Assembly (NCBI GenBank): GCA_964498075.1
Contig: CAZCGA010000047.1
Coordinates: 1 to 41,110, forward strand
DNA from: CAZCGA01 sp964498075
GTDB taxonomy: Bacteria > Desulfobacterota > Binatia > HRBIN30
Direction: 5' to 3'
Length of the DNA stretch: 41,110 nucleotides
Below, one piece after another: positions 1-7,353 of the stretch. The notes beneath the pieces were generated by a model. It saw only the letters and a list, made by a program, of their open reading frames with translations, was not told where the DNA came from and did not search any database. Numbering within the stretch: position 1 is the stretch's first letter; every line of letters starts with the position of its first letter. A program made the position numbers and the translations under genes.

Positions 1-125
1 CGTCCGACTCGCGCAACCATAATACGTTGCCATATTTATGCCAACGAATACTAAGTCCAACACTCGAGGCTCTACCCCGCGCGTGCCCTCCCGCTCTCAC
101 AGCGTGGCGTCAACAGGTTGGTGCC

Positions 126-209
126 CGACTCCGTCTGGTCCCGGTAGTCCGCGAGGTCGTGGGTGTCCAAGAATCCGCCCGCAGCTTCCGCCGTGCGGAA
201 GTGTTTTGG
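126..209 (-). pseudogene. Remnant of a CopG-type antitoxin
   Basis: About 28 codons on the minus strand read PKHFRTAEAAGGFLDTHDL and then ADYRDQT. This closely resembles the start of small CopG-family antitoxins, which begin with a similar 'P-x-F-x-(S/T)-x-E-E-A-x-F-W-D-T-H-D/S-x-x-D-Y' segment. Upstream there is no convincing start codon in frame, and downstream the reading frame runs into unrelated sequence (TNLLTPRCESG) and stops at position 72. No toxin partner is visible at the window edge. I read it as debris of a toxin-antitoxin module. The rest of 1-298 holds nothing else I can support. Confidence 0.35.
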
Positions 210-298
210 AATAGCCGGGGTCTTTAGCTCTCGCCATAGCGGCGCAGGATCGACGCGAGGGACCTGATGCTCGACGCGCGCGCAAGCACCGCCCAAGG

Positions 299-850
299 CT
301 AGTCGGCGGACTCAGCCATTGCGCCCTGCCACCGCTCGAGCACTCCCCACTCCATCGCCCAGCGTTCGATGTAGCTTCGGTCGAGAAGCGTTCCGGAGCG
401 CAAGATCTCGCTGATGTCAGCTCGATCCCGGTGACGGTGTGCAATGAGCTTGTGAATGATGACGTCCTCTGGGGCTAAGACGCGGACTCCAGAAGACAGC
501 CTGCCCGCTCTTCGCGGCGCTTCCGCCTGATAGGCTGTCTTGACGAGCAGTAGGTCCGTCGGGAAGTGCTCGGCATGCTCAAGGCGCACGATGTCCGGAT
601 AGTCCGAAGCAGGTGACACGCGAAACACTCGCCACCCGTCGGCCTGCAAGCGCTTGGCGACGGAGGCGTACTGTCCAGCCGCGATCTGTACGATCAGATC
701 GAGATCAGTGGTGTCCCGCGGGGCACGATACGCGTTGGCCGCAACGGCGCCGGCGATGCACCACTCGATACTGAGACGTGCAAACAGCGCATGGAAGTAG
801 GCGAGTGTCGGGTCAAGCTCGGTAGGTCCCGAGGCTGCGGGCCCGGGCAT
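299..850 (-). CDS. AbiEii/AbiGii-like nucleotidyltransferase
   Basis: A 183-residue protein of the nucleotidyltransferase superfamily. It shows the sequence GAVAANAYRAPRDTTDLDLIV spread over residues 34-54, with the metal-binding Asp pair at 49 and 51. Further on it has a PEDVIIHKLIAHRHRDRADI region, the helix that follows the core in AbiEii-type proteins. Family members are commonly the toxic or nucleotide-transferring half of two-gene defence or addiction modules. The reading frame is open upstream to 1021, but the extra residues are Arg/Pro-rich shadow sequence of the neighbouring gene, so the ATG at 848-850 is chosen. It overlaps the end of the upstream gene by 38 bases, which suggests co-translation. 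The substrate cannot be inferred. Confidence 0.7.
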   Translation of the reverse strand: MPGPAASGPTELDPTLAYFHALFARLSIEWCIAGAVAANAYRAPRDTTDLDLIVQIAAGQYASVAKRLQADGWRVFRVSPASDYPDIVRLEHAEHFPTDLLLVKTAYQAEAPRRAGRLSSGVRVLAPEDVIIHKLIAHRHRDRADISEILRSGTLLDRSYIERWAMEWGVLERWQGAMAESAD

Positions 851-1043
851 ACAATGCCTCGTGAGCGCGGAACTCGTCTTCGGTGGGTTTGAAGTCGCGG
901 TGCGGAAACATCGCCCGTCGGCGGGCGACCAAACGATCGAGCGTCGCCAGGGCTTCAGAGAACGACGTGGGCGGGCGGCGGGGCGCTGCCTCGGCATCGC
1001 CGATGCGGCTAAACACCTCACGGTCTTCCGGGCGAACGCTCAT
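813..1043 (-). CDS. Small partner protein upstream of nucleotidyltransferase
   Basis: A 76-residue, highly charged, probably helical soluble protein (starts MSVRPEDREVFSRIGDAE, ends ARSLGTYRA). I do not recognise a family. It precedes the AbiEii-like nucleotidyltransferase gene and overlaps it by 38 bases, the usual layout of an antitoxin or specificity subunit placed before its effector. The composition (Ala, Arg, Glu, regular heptad-like spacing in the middle) looks like a real protein, and the frame has a clean ATG at 1041-1043. The role as partner is inference from the arrangement only. Confidence 0.5.
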   Translation of the reverse strand: MSVRPEDREVFSRIGDAEAAPRRPPTSFSEALATLDRLVARRRAMFPHRDFKPTEDEFRAHEALYARARSLGTYRA

Positions 1044-1144
1044 GTCTTCTGTATATCAGCCCTCCGTGTCCGTGTCATTCCAAGCGAGGCGCGCAGTCTC
1101 AGACCGGCTCTAAGTTCCTCATGCCGTGAGCGAGACATACGACA

Positions 1145-1825
1145 TCACCGCCTATAGACCTCGGTGATGCGCACCCGGACGTCGCAGCCGTCTTCGACTT
1201 CACGGGCTTCGCGTTCGGTTGCGGACAAGCCGTGCGCTTCACAGGCGCGGCGGAATCCCTCGTCGTTCGTCCGTACCGACTCGGCACACCAGGCCCGGCC
1301 GCCGTGTGCCAGATACTCGGCGAGAAACGCCGCGACCGCCACCTGCAGCGCGGGATCGTACGTGACGTCGGCTGCCAGACAGTAATCGAAGCGGCCGCGC
1401 ACGCCGGCGGAGCGCACGTCGGTCTGCAGCACGGCGACGTGACAGCCGTTCAGCTCCGCATTGGCGCGCGCGAAACACACCGCATCGAACGCCGCATCCA
1501 CCAAGGTCACCGCGGCGCCCCGTTGTGCGGCGACGATGCCCGCCAGGCCCAGACCACAGCCGATATCGATGACACGCCCGCCGGCACAATCGATCTCCGT
1601 CGCCATCAGTCGGGCCAACGCGCGGCTCCCGGTCCACAGATGCGCCCAATAGGGCGGCTCCGGCGCGTCCGCATCGCGCAGGAGCGCCTCTGCATCGACC
1701 TAGTCTTCCAGTCGCTTCACCATGAGGAGGCGGATGCCGAGACCGCCGAACTCCAGTGCCAGTGAACGGACCGGATATCCAGCCACGACCAACGGAGGCG
1801 AAACCTCAGGTGAGCGAGGGTTCAA
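1145..1825 (-). pseudogene. Class I SAM methyltransferase broken by an in-frame TAG
   Basis: The frame encodes a methyltransferase of the METTL20/ETF-beta-lysine methyltransferase-like group. It has an N-terminal YPVRSLALEFGGLGIRLL segment, a PEPPYWAHLWTGSRALAR segment, the SAM-binding motif VIDIGCGLGLAGI, and the post-motif ADVTYDP. The reading is continuous over 227 codons from a possible TTG at 1823-1825 except for one TAG at 1700-1702, between KRLED and VDAEALL. Homologous-looking sequence on both sides shows that the stop falls inside one gene. The 157-residue piece after the stop lacks the N-terminal substrate-side segment, although an internal TTG exists at 1616-1618. It is a pseudogene, an unrepaired nonsense mutation, or a sequencing error. 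It lies 4 bases behind the upstream gene. Confidence 0.75.
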
Positions 1826-1829
1826 GGTC

Positions 1830-2099
1830 TCAGAGATACGGTAAGAAGACGCGCATGGCCGACAGGAGCGCCTCGACGTCGGGAAAGGGCTGCAGCTCGG
1901 CGTACAGCGCGCTGTAATACCCGGAGGCGCGTTGCTGGTCGGCGGGATCCCCGCCGGATATCGCAGCCTCCAGCATCTTCAGCATCGGCTGGGTGTTGAG
2001 CTTCGTCTCCGTGGGCATCTCGTCGTCGATGGCGATCAGCAAACGCGTCCGCTCGATCAGCTTGAGGACGCGTTCCTCATCGGTGCGCGCTTGTGCCAT
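1830..2099 (-). CDS. Small unknown protein
   Basis: An 89-residue acidic, helix-rich protein (starts MAQARTDEERVLKLIERTRLLI, ends AMRVFLPYL). No signal peptide, membrane segment or cysteine cluster is visible, and I do not recognise the family. It sits immediately upstream of the broken methyltransferase gene (its stop is 4 bases from the probable start) and downstream of an inverted-repeat element, so it is probably the first gene of that pair. The even composition and clear ATG support it as real. Confidence 0.5.
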   Translation of the reverse strand: MAQARTDEERVLKLIERTRLLIAIDDEMPTETKLNTQPMLKMLEAAISGGDPADQQRASGYYSALYAELQPFPDVEALLSAMRVFLPYL

Positions 2100-2162
2100 A
2101 ACGTCGCCTCATACCTTAGCCCGGATCGTTCACGAATTGGAATGCCCGCCTACGGTTGTGGT

Positions 2163-2242
2163 GTAGGGGCGAGGCATTTCCGCTCGGGCATGCAAGGCAG
2201 CACCCGAACGGTGCGCCGTTGGAGGAAATGCCTCGCCCCTAC
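2163..2242. repeat. 19-bp perfect inverted repeat with 42-base loop
   Basis: The arm at 2163-2181 (GTAGGGGCGAGGCATTTCC) is the exact reverse complement of 2224-2242. The arms are separated by 42 bases that contain a further short GC-rich pairing. The right arm overlaps the last codon and the TAG stop of the acyl-CoA ligase gene (stop at 2239-2241). The shape suits either a bidirectional transcription end or a small palindromic, MITE-like interspersed repeat that landed on the gene end. There is no T-run next to the stem, so a classical intrinsic terminator is less likely. Confidence 0.7.
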
Positions 2243-3816
2243 GGCCCCGCGGATTTGCTCGCCGCCAACGCCGCCAAGACGGCACGCTGCGGCTTGGACG
2301 TACCGCCGAGCGGGATCTCGCTGCGCTCGATGAACAAGTACTGCTCCGGCCGTTTGTAGTGCGAGAGCGCCTGCGCGGCGTGCGCATGCAAAGCGGACGG
2401 CGAGAGGCGTCCGCCCGGCTTGGCGACGATGAGCGCGACCAGGCGCTGCTCCACTCCGTCAGCTGGCAACCCGACGACGTACGCGGCATCCACGCCCGGA
2501 TGCGTGCTCAGTACGCCTTCGACTTCAAGCGGCGAGACGTTGATCCCCTTCACTCGTAGCAGGTCTTTGCTCCGACCCTCGAAGTGGAAGGTGCCTCTCG
2601 CATCGATGCGTCCGAGATCCCCGGTCATGAAGAAGCCGTCAGCGTCCACACCGGTCAACGGTGGTTGTTTGTGGTATCCGCTGAACATCCCAGGACCGCG
2701 CACGCGGATCTCGCCGACGTCACCGGGCGTGCACGGCAGCCCGTCGGCAGCGACGATGCGCATCTCGACGCCGGGCAGCGGCGTACCCATTTGCGTCGTC
2801 CGCACGTCGGCCGGATCCCGCCAGTGCAAGGCCGTGACGTAGCCCGCCATCTCGGTCATCCCGTAGCCGGTGATGAAGCGTGTCGTGTCGATGTCGAGAT
2901 ACGGCGCATACCACTCCACACGCCCGTTCCCTCGGCGCACACGCTCGAACAGGGCCGGCGTAAACTCCGGGTGGGCGATCACCTGGCCGACTTGCGGCGG
3001 GCGCAAGTGCAGCGCCGTCGGCCGATGCCGGCGCAACGCCGCTAGGACCGCATCCACCGTAAACGTTTCGACCAGGATGAGCGCGCAGCCGGTGGCCAGT
3101 GTCGGCAGCGCGCGGATGACCAGCCCGGCCACCCAAAACAAAGGCAGCGTGGAAAGCAGCGCATCCGCACTCGTGAGTCCGGAACGCTCCGCGGTGGGTA
3201 GGACCGTCGCGAGCATCGCTCGGTGGCTCAGCATGACGCCCTTCGGCCGCCCCGTGGTTCCTGAGGTGTAGAGGATGCACGCGATCGACTCGGGATCGAG
3301 CGCAGACTGGTTCCGGGGTGACGCGTGCCGCATAAACTCCGCCGCGCTGCGATACGGAGCCGGCGCGGAGTCGCCGAGCACAATCACCTGCTGCAGCTGC
3401 GGACGCTCCGGCAGACGTCGCAGCAAGTCGTGCGACCGCAGCTGCGGCTGAACCACGAGCGCGCCGAGGTCGGCGTGCTCCACGGTCTCGGCCAACTCGC
3501 GGGCGGTGACGAACGTCGAGATCGGTACCAGCGTCGCGCCGGCGCGCCAGACTCCAAACGCCACTGCCAGCCACTCCGGGCCGTTGCCGGCCAGCAAGCC
3601 GATGTGTGCGCCCGGGCCGAGGCCGGCCGCGGTGAATGCCTCCGCCCATGCACTGGCAGCCCGATGGAGGTCGGCGAAACGCAGCGAGGTGTGTTCGCCA
3701 ACTACCGCCTGACGATCCGCGTAGGTTGCAGCGAGGTCGCTGAGGAAGAGGCTCAAGTCAGGCACGCGCGGAAACGTCGCACAGCAACCCGAGGCGTTCA
3801 AGCGATCGGTGTTCAT
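2239..3816 (-). CDS. AMP-dependent acyl-CoA ligase/synthetase
   Basis: A 525-residue member of the ANL superfamily, which activates a carboxylic acid with ATP and transfers the acyl group to CoA. Motifs appear in order: the P-loop YTSGTTGRPKGV at 183-194, GYGMTE at 317-322, the TGD motif at 398-400, the hinge GRSKDLLRVKGINVSP at 414-429, and a C-terminal catalytic-type lysine in GGTSKPQRAV (K508). Length is normal for the family, and no signal or membrane segment is seen. The substrate cannot be read from sequence; the general layout fits medium/long-chain or aromatic acids. The ATG at 3814-3816 overlaps the stop of a 47-codon ORF in an ATGA arrangement, so translation may be coupled to the addA transcript. 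Its stop codon lies in a palindromic repeat. Confidence 0.9.
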   Translation of the reverse strand: MNTDRLNASGCCATFPRVPDLSLFLSDLAATYADRQAVVGEHTSLRFADLHRAASAWAEAFTAAGLGPGAHIGLLAGNGPEWLAVAFGVWRAGATLVPISTFVTARELAETVEHADLGALVVQPQLRSHDLLRRLPERPQLQQVIVLGDSAPAPYRSAAEFMRHASPRNQSALDPESIACILYTSGTTGRPKGVMLSHRAMLATVLPTAERSGLTSADALLSTLPLFWVAGLVIRALPTLATGCALILVETFTVDAVLAALRRHRPTALHLRPPQVGQVIAHPEFTPALFERVRRGNGRVEWYAPYLDIDTTRFITGYGMTEMAGYVTALHWRDPADVRTTQMGTPLPGVEMRIVAADGLPCTPGDVGEIRVRGPGMFSGYHKQPPLTGVDADGFFMTGDLGRIDARGTFHFEGRSKDLLRVKGINVSPLEVEGVLSTHPGVDAAYVVGLPADGVEQRLVALIVAKPGGRLSPSALHAHAAQALSHYKRPEQYLFIERSEIPLGGTSKPQRAVLAALAASKSAGP

Positions 3817-3956
3817 CGGTTTGCATCTGTGGCTTCATGGCGCCGCCATGCGCCCGCCGCCGGCGTACGTTGTTGCAATGGTTCCTGCGCACCGAGCCGC
3901 TCATAGATGTGCTCTACCCGGCCAAGCGCGCCGGCGCCGCACCGCTGGCGCCGCAC
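3813..3956 (-). CDS. Possible 47-residue protein between addA and ligase
   Basis: A GTG at 3954-3956 follows the addA stop codon with no gap (TGA then GTG). The frame runs 47 codons and ends in a TGA that overlaps the ligase ATG (ATGA at 3813-3816). The product contains GRVEHIYERLGAQEPL and is basic, with one Cys and no membrane segment. No family is recognised. The fit at both junctions is typical of translationally coupled operon genes and argues that the frame is used. The Arg-rich composition and short length mean it could still be chance, or a coupling leader rather than a functional protein. Confidence 0.35.
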   Translation of the reverse strand: MRRQRCGAGALGRVEHIYERLGAQEPLQQRTPAAGAWRRHEATDANR

Positions 3957-6900
3957 TCACAGCCAACGCACCTCGCCGGAGGCCGTGAATAGCAGTCCGA
4001 GGCGCAGCTCGCGTGCGCCTACCAGGCCGGCGACGCGCAGCATGTCGCCGTACAGGCGCAGCTGCGCGGCGTACTCGGGATACACGGCTGGCAACGCCCC
4101 TGGCAGCGGCGTGTCGGTCTTGAAATCAATCACCGTGGCGGCGTCGGCGCTGACTACGAGCAAATCGATAAAGCCGCTGAGCAGCTTACCGTCCGTCCAC
4201 GACATCGCCAAAGGGTACTCGGTAGCCAACGTGGTGGCCGCGGCATCGAGCAGGCCGCGCTGCCGCAGCGCCTCGACAGCGCGCTGGACGTCGGCCTCGG
4301 CGTCCCGGAGATGCTCGGTCAAACCGACCTCCTGCGCGGCCAGCGACACCGCCATCTCGACGCTGTCGCTGCTCCCGGAAAGCACCAGCTCGATGGCCCG
4401 GTGCACGACGGAACCGAACCGCGGACCGAGACGCTCGGTCTCCGCCTTCCGCGTCCGCTCCGCATCGATGCTCAAGTCCTCATCCGCGCCGGAGCTCTCT
4501 GCGGCAAGTGTGACCGCCGTCGGCGTGGCGATCGGCTGGGCCGCCGTCCGCAGCGCGTCCTGAAACTCGAGGCGCACCGCGTCGAGCCGTTCTTGCAGCT
4601 GCACGTCGCTCTGAATCAGCCGCGGCCCGGCGACGGTCGTGATGCGGCTCCAGAGCGGCAGCTGCTCCCGCTGAAAGGTGTCGAAGCGCTCGACGTGGGG
4701 GGCGTCAGATCCGCCCGCCAGCTCGGTCGTCGCATAGCGCAACGTCTTACTCTTGGTCCGCGGCGCCGGGAGCACCAGCAGGTCGCGGGCGCGCGTCGCG
4801 GCGACGTAGTACATGCGCCGCCGTTCCTGCTCGGCGAACTGCTTCTCGCGGTCGAGCAGGTGCGCTCCGGCTGGATGCTCGATCGCGACGGCACCGAGGC
4901 TGAGCGCCCATGCATGGCCCTCGCGCTCGACCTGCCACCACGTGCTGACGCCGGGATCACTGAAGATCTGAAAGCCGTCCCAGATCATGACCACCGGGAA
5001 CTCCAGCCCCTTCGCGCCGTGAATGGTCATGACGCGCACCGCGCCGGCGCCGATGGGCTCCGGGGCATCCATGAACACCGGGTCGCGCGCCCACGAGCGG
5101 AAGAGCTCGGTCGCCGCATCGTAGTCGAGCCCGTCGAGCGCGGCCCGCCGATCGACTTCCGCAGCCACCTCGTACAGCGCCGCGAGCGTCTGACGGCCGT
5201 TGTGGCCGGTGACGACGGCGCGCCCGAGCGCCGTGCGCTCGATCAGATCGCGCGCCGTGGCACTCGGTGACTGCTTGTGGCGCCGCAAACGTAAGTCGTT
5301 GACGATGGCCAGCGCCTCCTGCATGCGGACGTAGCGGGGGTCGTCCGGGTCGTCCTTCGCGGCGCGCTTGACCACAGCGTCCGCCCAGTCGACGGCGAAG
5401 AACGGCGGGCGCAGCAACGCCGCCGCGGCGACGCCATCGTCGCGGTCGGCCAAAGCGCGCAAGCCCAACAGGTACTGGCGGATGACCGGATGGCCGAGAA
5501 AGAGCGCGCCACCGCGGGCGGTATACTCGATGCCCAGTGCATCGAACTGCCGCAGTAGCAGCCGCAGGTTGGTGGTGACACAAGCTAGCACGGCGATGTC
5601 GCCCGCGTGCACGGGACGCTCCTCACGCGTGTCGGGATCACGTACCCGGTATTCGGAGTCCAGCAGCCAGCGCACGTAGCGCGCCAGCATCTCCGCTTCG
5701 ATCGGCCGACCCTCGGGCGCCAGCAAGCCGTCGCCGGCAGCGTCGGCGTAGGGTAGGACGTGCACGGTGAGCCCGTGCTGTGGTGTCGCGGTCGTCGGCA
5801 GCAGATCTTCGTAGTTCGCCCGTCCAGTCTGTGGATCGAACGCCGGTCCGTCCTTCTTCCCGAGCACCTTCGCGAGTTGGTGATTGAAGAAGGCGATCAG
5901 CTCGGGGCGACTGCGAAAGTTGGTTTCCAGGCGCTGCTCGAGTGCACCGTTGGCTGCCAGCAGCTCCATCGCCCGGCCATACATGGCGATGTCGGCGCGC
6001 CGGAAGCGGTAGATCGACTGCTTCGGGTCGCCGACGATCGTCAGCTTGCCGGGTGCCAACCGCACCGCGTCCCAGCTCGTCGCGGAGTTGGTCGGAGCAG
6101 CGGCGTCCTCGCACAGGTAGAAGACGATCTCGCATTGCAGCGGATCGGTGTCCTGGAACTCGTCGACGAAGATGTGATCGAAGAGGTTCTGGTAGAAGCG
6201 GCGCGCGTCGAGATCGTTGCGCAGCAGGTCGCGCAGCTTGATCAGCAGATCGAGGTAGTCCACCACCTCGTGCTCCGCCTTGACACGCTCGTACATCGCC
6301 TTGACCACCGGGAAGAGGCGGACCAGTCGGGTCGCCAGCCAGCGGTGCGGGCCCTTCAGCTTGTCGCCGAGGTAGTTGGTAGTCGTGTTGTCGGGGCGGA
6401 TGGCCTTGTAGGCGGACCACCCCGCCGGGTCGCCGTTGAAGTCCACGCCCTGGCGCAGGGGGCGGCCGCGCAGCGCGTCTTGCACGATGCGGTAGGCTTC
6501 GGCCGGGTCGTCGACTTCCTGCAGCCGCCGCAACGCGTGCGCCATCCGGCGCAGGCGACGGTGGCCGCGTTCGCCGCCGCGCAGCTGGCGGACCATCTCC
6601 GCGAAGCGGACGGCGGCGGTCCGCGCCGACGCGATCTGCGGATCGGGGACGGCGCACAAGTCGATGGTGATGTCGCGTGTGTCGATCATGCGGGCCAGCG
6701 TCGTCTCGAGCGAGGCCAAGGGCCCGAATGCGTTCTCGGCACGTTCCATTTGCAGTCCGGCGCGCGCCGCTGCGCGCAGCGTCTCGGCGGCCTCGTCGAT
6801 GAGAGTGGCATCCGCCTCGGCACTGAAGTAACCGAGCTCCGCCCGCAGGTTGCCCGCTTCCGCGGCGCGGCGCAGGCGCAGGAAGGTCTCGCGCACCAGC

Positions 6901-7334
6901 TCGGCGTTGTCGTCGATCAGCGCATACGCCGGGCTGAGCCTGGCTTCGACCGGTCGCAGGCGCAGCAGGCGATCGGCGAAGCCGTGGATCGTGCCGATGA
7001 ACGCCGCATCAAGGTTCCCCAGCGCGTCGCGTAGGAGCTGCGCGCGCGCGCCGTCTAGTCGCGCCTCACGTTCCAGCTCGCGCAAGAGGTGCTCGCGGAT
7101 GCGGAAGCGCAGCTCGCCGGCGGCGCGGCGCGTGAAGGTGATCAGCCCCATGCGTTGGATCGGAATCGACGGCGCTCCGACCGCGGTCGGCGCCAGCAGC
7201 GCGACGGCGCGGTCGATGATCGTCTTGGTCTTTCCGGTGCCGGCCCCGGCAACGACGGCGACGTTGGCGGCGCGTTCGCGGATGATCGCGTCACGCGCCG
7301 GCTGGTCGGGGGGCAGTGGAGTGTGGTCGGTCAT
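3957..7334 (-). CDS. addA: AddA-type UvrD-family helicase/nuclease
   Basis: A 1125-residue SF1A helicase with a C-terminal PD-(D/E)XK nuclease, acting with the neighbouring AddB protein in double-strand break end processing for recombination. Walker A is GAGTGKT at residues 30-36. Further motifs are VDEFQDTDPLQ (Walker B), GDPKQSIYRFR (III), NFRSRPEL (IV), MTIHGAKGLEFP (V) and YVAATRARDLL (VI). Near the C-terminus the nuclease shows FGSVVHRAIE, GFIDLL and VIDFKTD, then YAAQLRLY. The ATG at 7332-7334 is preferred because upstream codons to 7466 lie within addB's 3' end and read as non-family sequence. It starts 19 bases after the addB stop, indicating one operon. The gene symbol is assigned by architecture; an AdnA-like assignment is possible. 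Confidence 0.85.
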   Translation of the reverse strand: MTDHTPLPPDQPARDAIIRERAANVAVVAGAGTGKTKTIIDRAVALLAPTAVGAPSIPIQRMGLITFTRRAAGELRFRIREHLLRELEREARLDGARAQLLRDALGNLDAAFIGTIHGFADRLLRLRPVEARLSPAYALIDDNAELVRETFLRLRRAAEAGNLRAELGYFSAEADATLIDEAAETLRAAARAGLQMERAENAFGPLASLETTLARMIDTRDITIDLCAVPDPQIASARTAAVRFAEMVRQLRGGERGHRRLRRMAHALRRLQEVDDPAEAYRIVQDALRGRPLRQGVDFNGDPAGWSAYKAIRPDNTTTNYLGDKLKGPHRWLATRLVRLFPVVKAMYERVKAEHEVVDYLDLLIKLRDLLRNDLDARRFYQNLFDHIFVDEFQDTDPLQCEIVFYLCEDAAAPTNSATSWDAVRLAPGKLTIVGDPKQSIYRFRRADIAMYGRAMELLAANGALEQRLETNFRSRPELIAFFNHQLAKVLGKKDGPAFDPQTGRANYEDLLPTTATPQHGLTVHVLPYADAAGDGLLAPEGRPIEAEMLARYVRWLLDSEYRVRDPDTREERPVHAGDIAVLACVTTNLRLLLRQFDALGIEYTARGGALFLGHPVIRQYLLGLRALADRDDGVAAAALLRPPFFAVDWADAVVKRAAKDDPDDPRYVRMQEALAIVNDLRLRRHKQSPSATARDLIERTALGRAVVTGHNGRQTLAALYEVAAEVDRRAALDGLDYDAATELFRSWARDPVFMDAPEPIGAGAVRVMTIHGAKGLEFPVVMIWDGFQIFSDPGVSTWWQVEREGHAWALSLGAVAIEHPAGAHLLDREKQFAEQERRRMYYVAATRARDLLVLPAPRTKSKTLRYATTELAGGSDAPHVERFDTFQREQLPLWSRITTVAGPRLIQSDVQLQERLDAVRLEFQDALRTAAQPIATPTAVTLAAESSGADEDLSIDAERTRKAETERLGPRFGSVVHRAIELVLSGSSDSVEMAVSLAAQEVGLTEHLRDAEADVQRAVEALRQRGLLDAAATTLATEYPLAMSWTDGKLLSGFIDLLVVSADAATVIDFKTDTPLPGALPAVYPEYAAQLRLYGDMLRVAGLVGARELRLGLLFTASGEVRWL

Positions 7335-7353
7335 CGGCCGCGAGCTCCGCAGG

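Noticed and set aside
1700..1702. In-frame TAG as a pyrrolysine codon
   Set aside because: The position is not catalytic in the family, no PYLIS-type context is seen, and the rest of the gene is typical; a nonsense mutation or sequencing error is simpler.
5760..7034. 424-codon plus-strand frame inside addA
   Set aside because: Shadow frame opposite AddA with no recognisable motifs; AddA motifs span the whole stretch.
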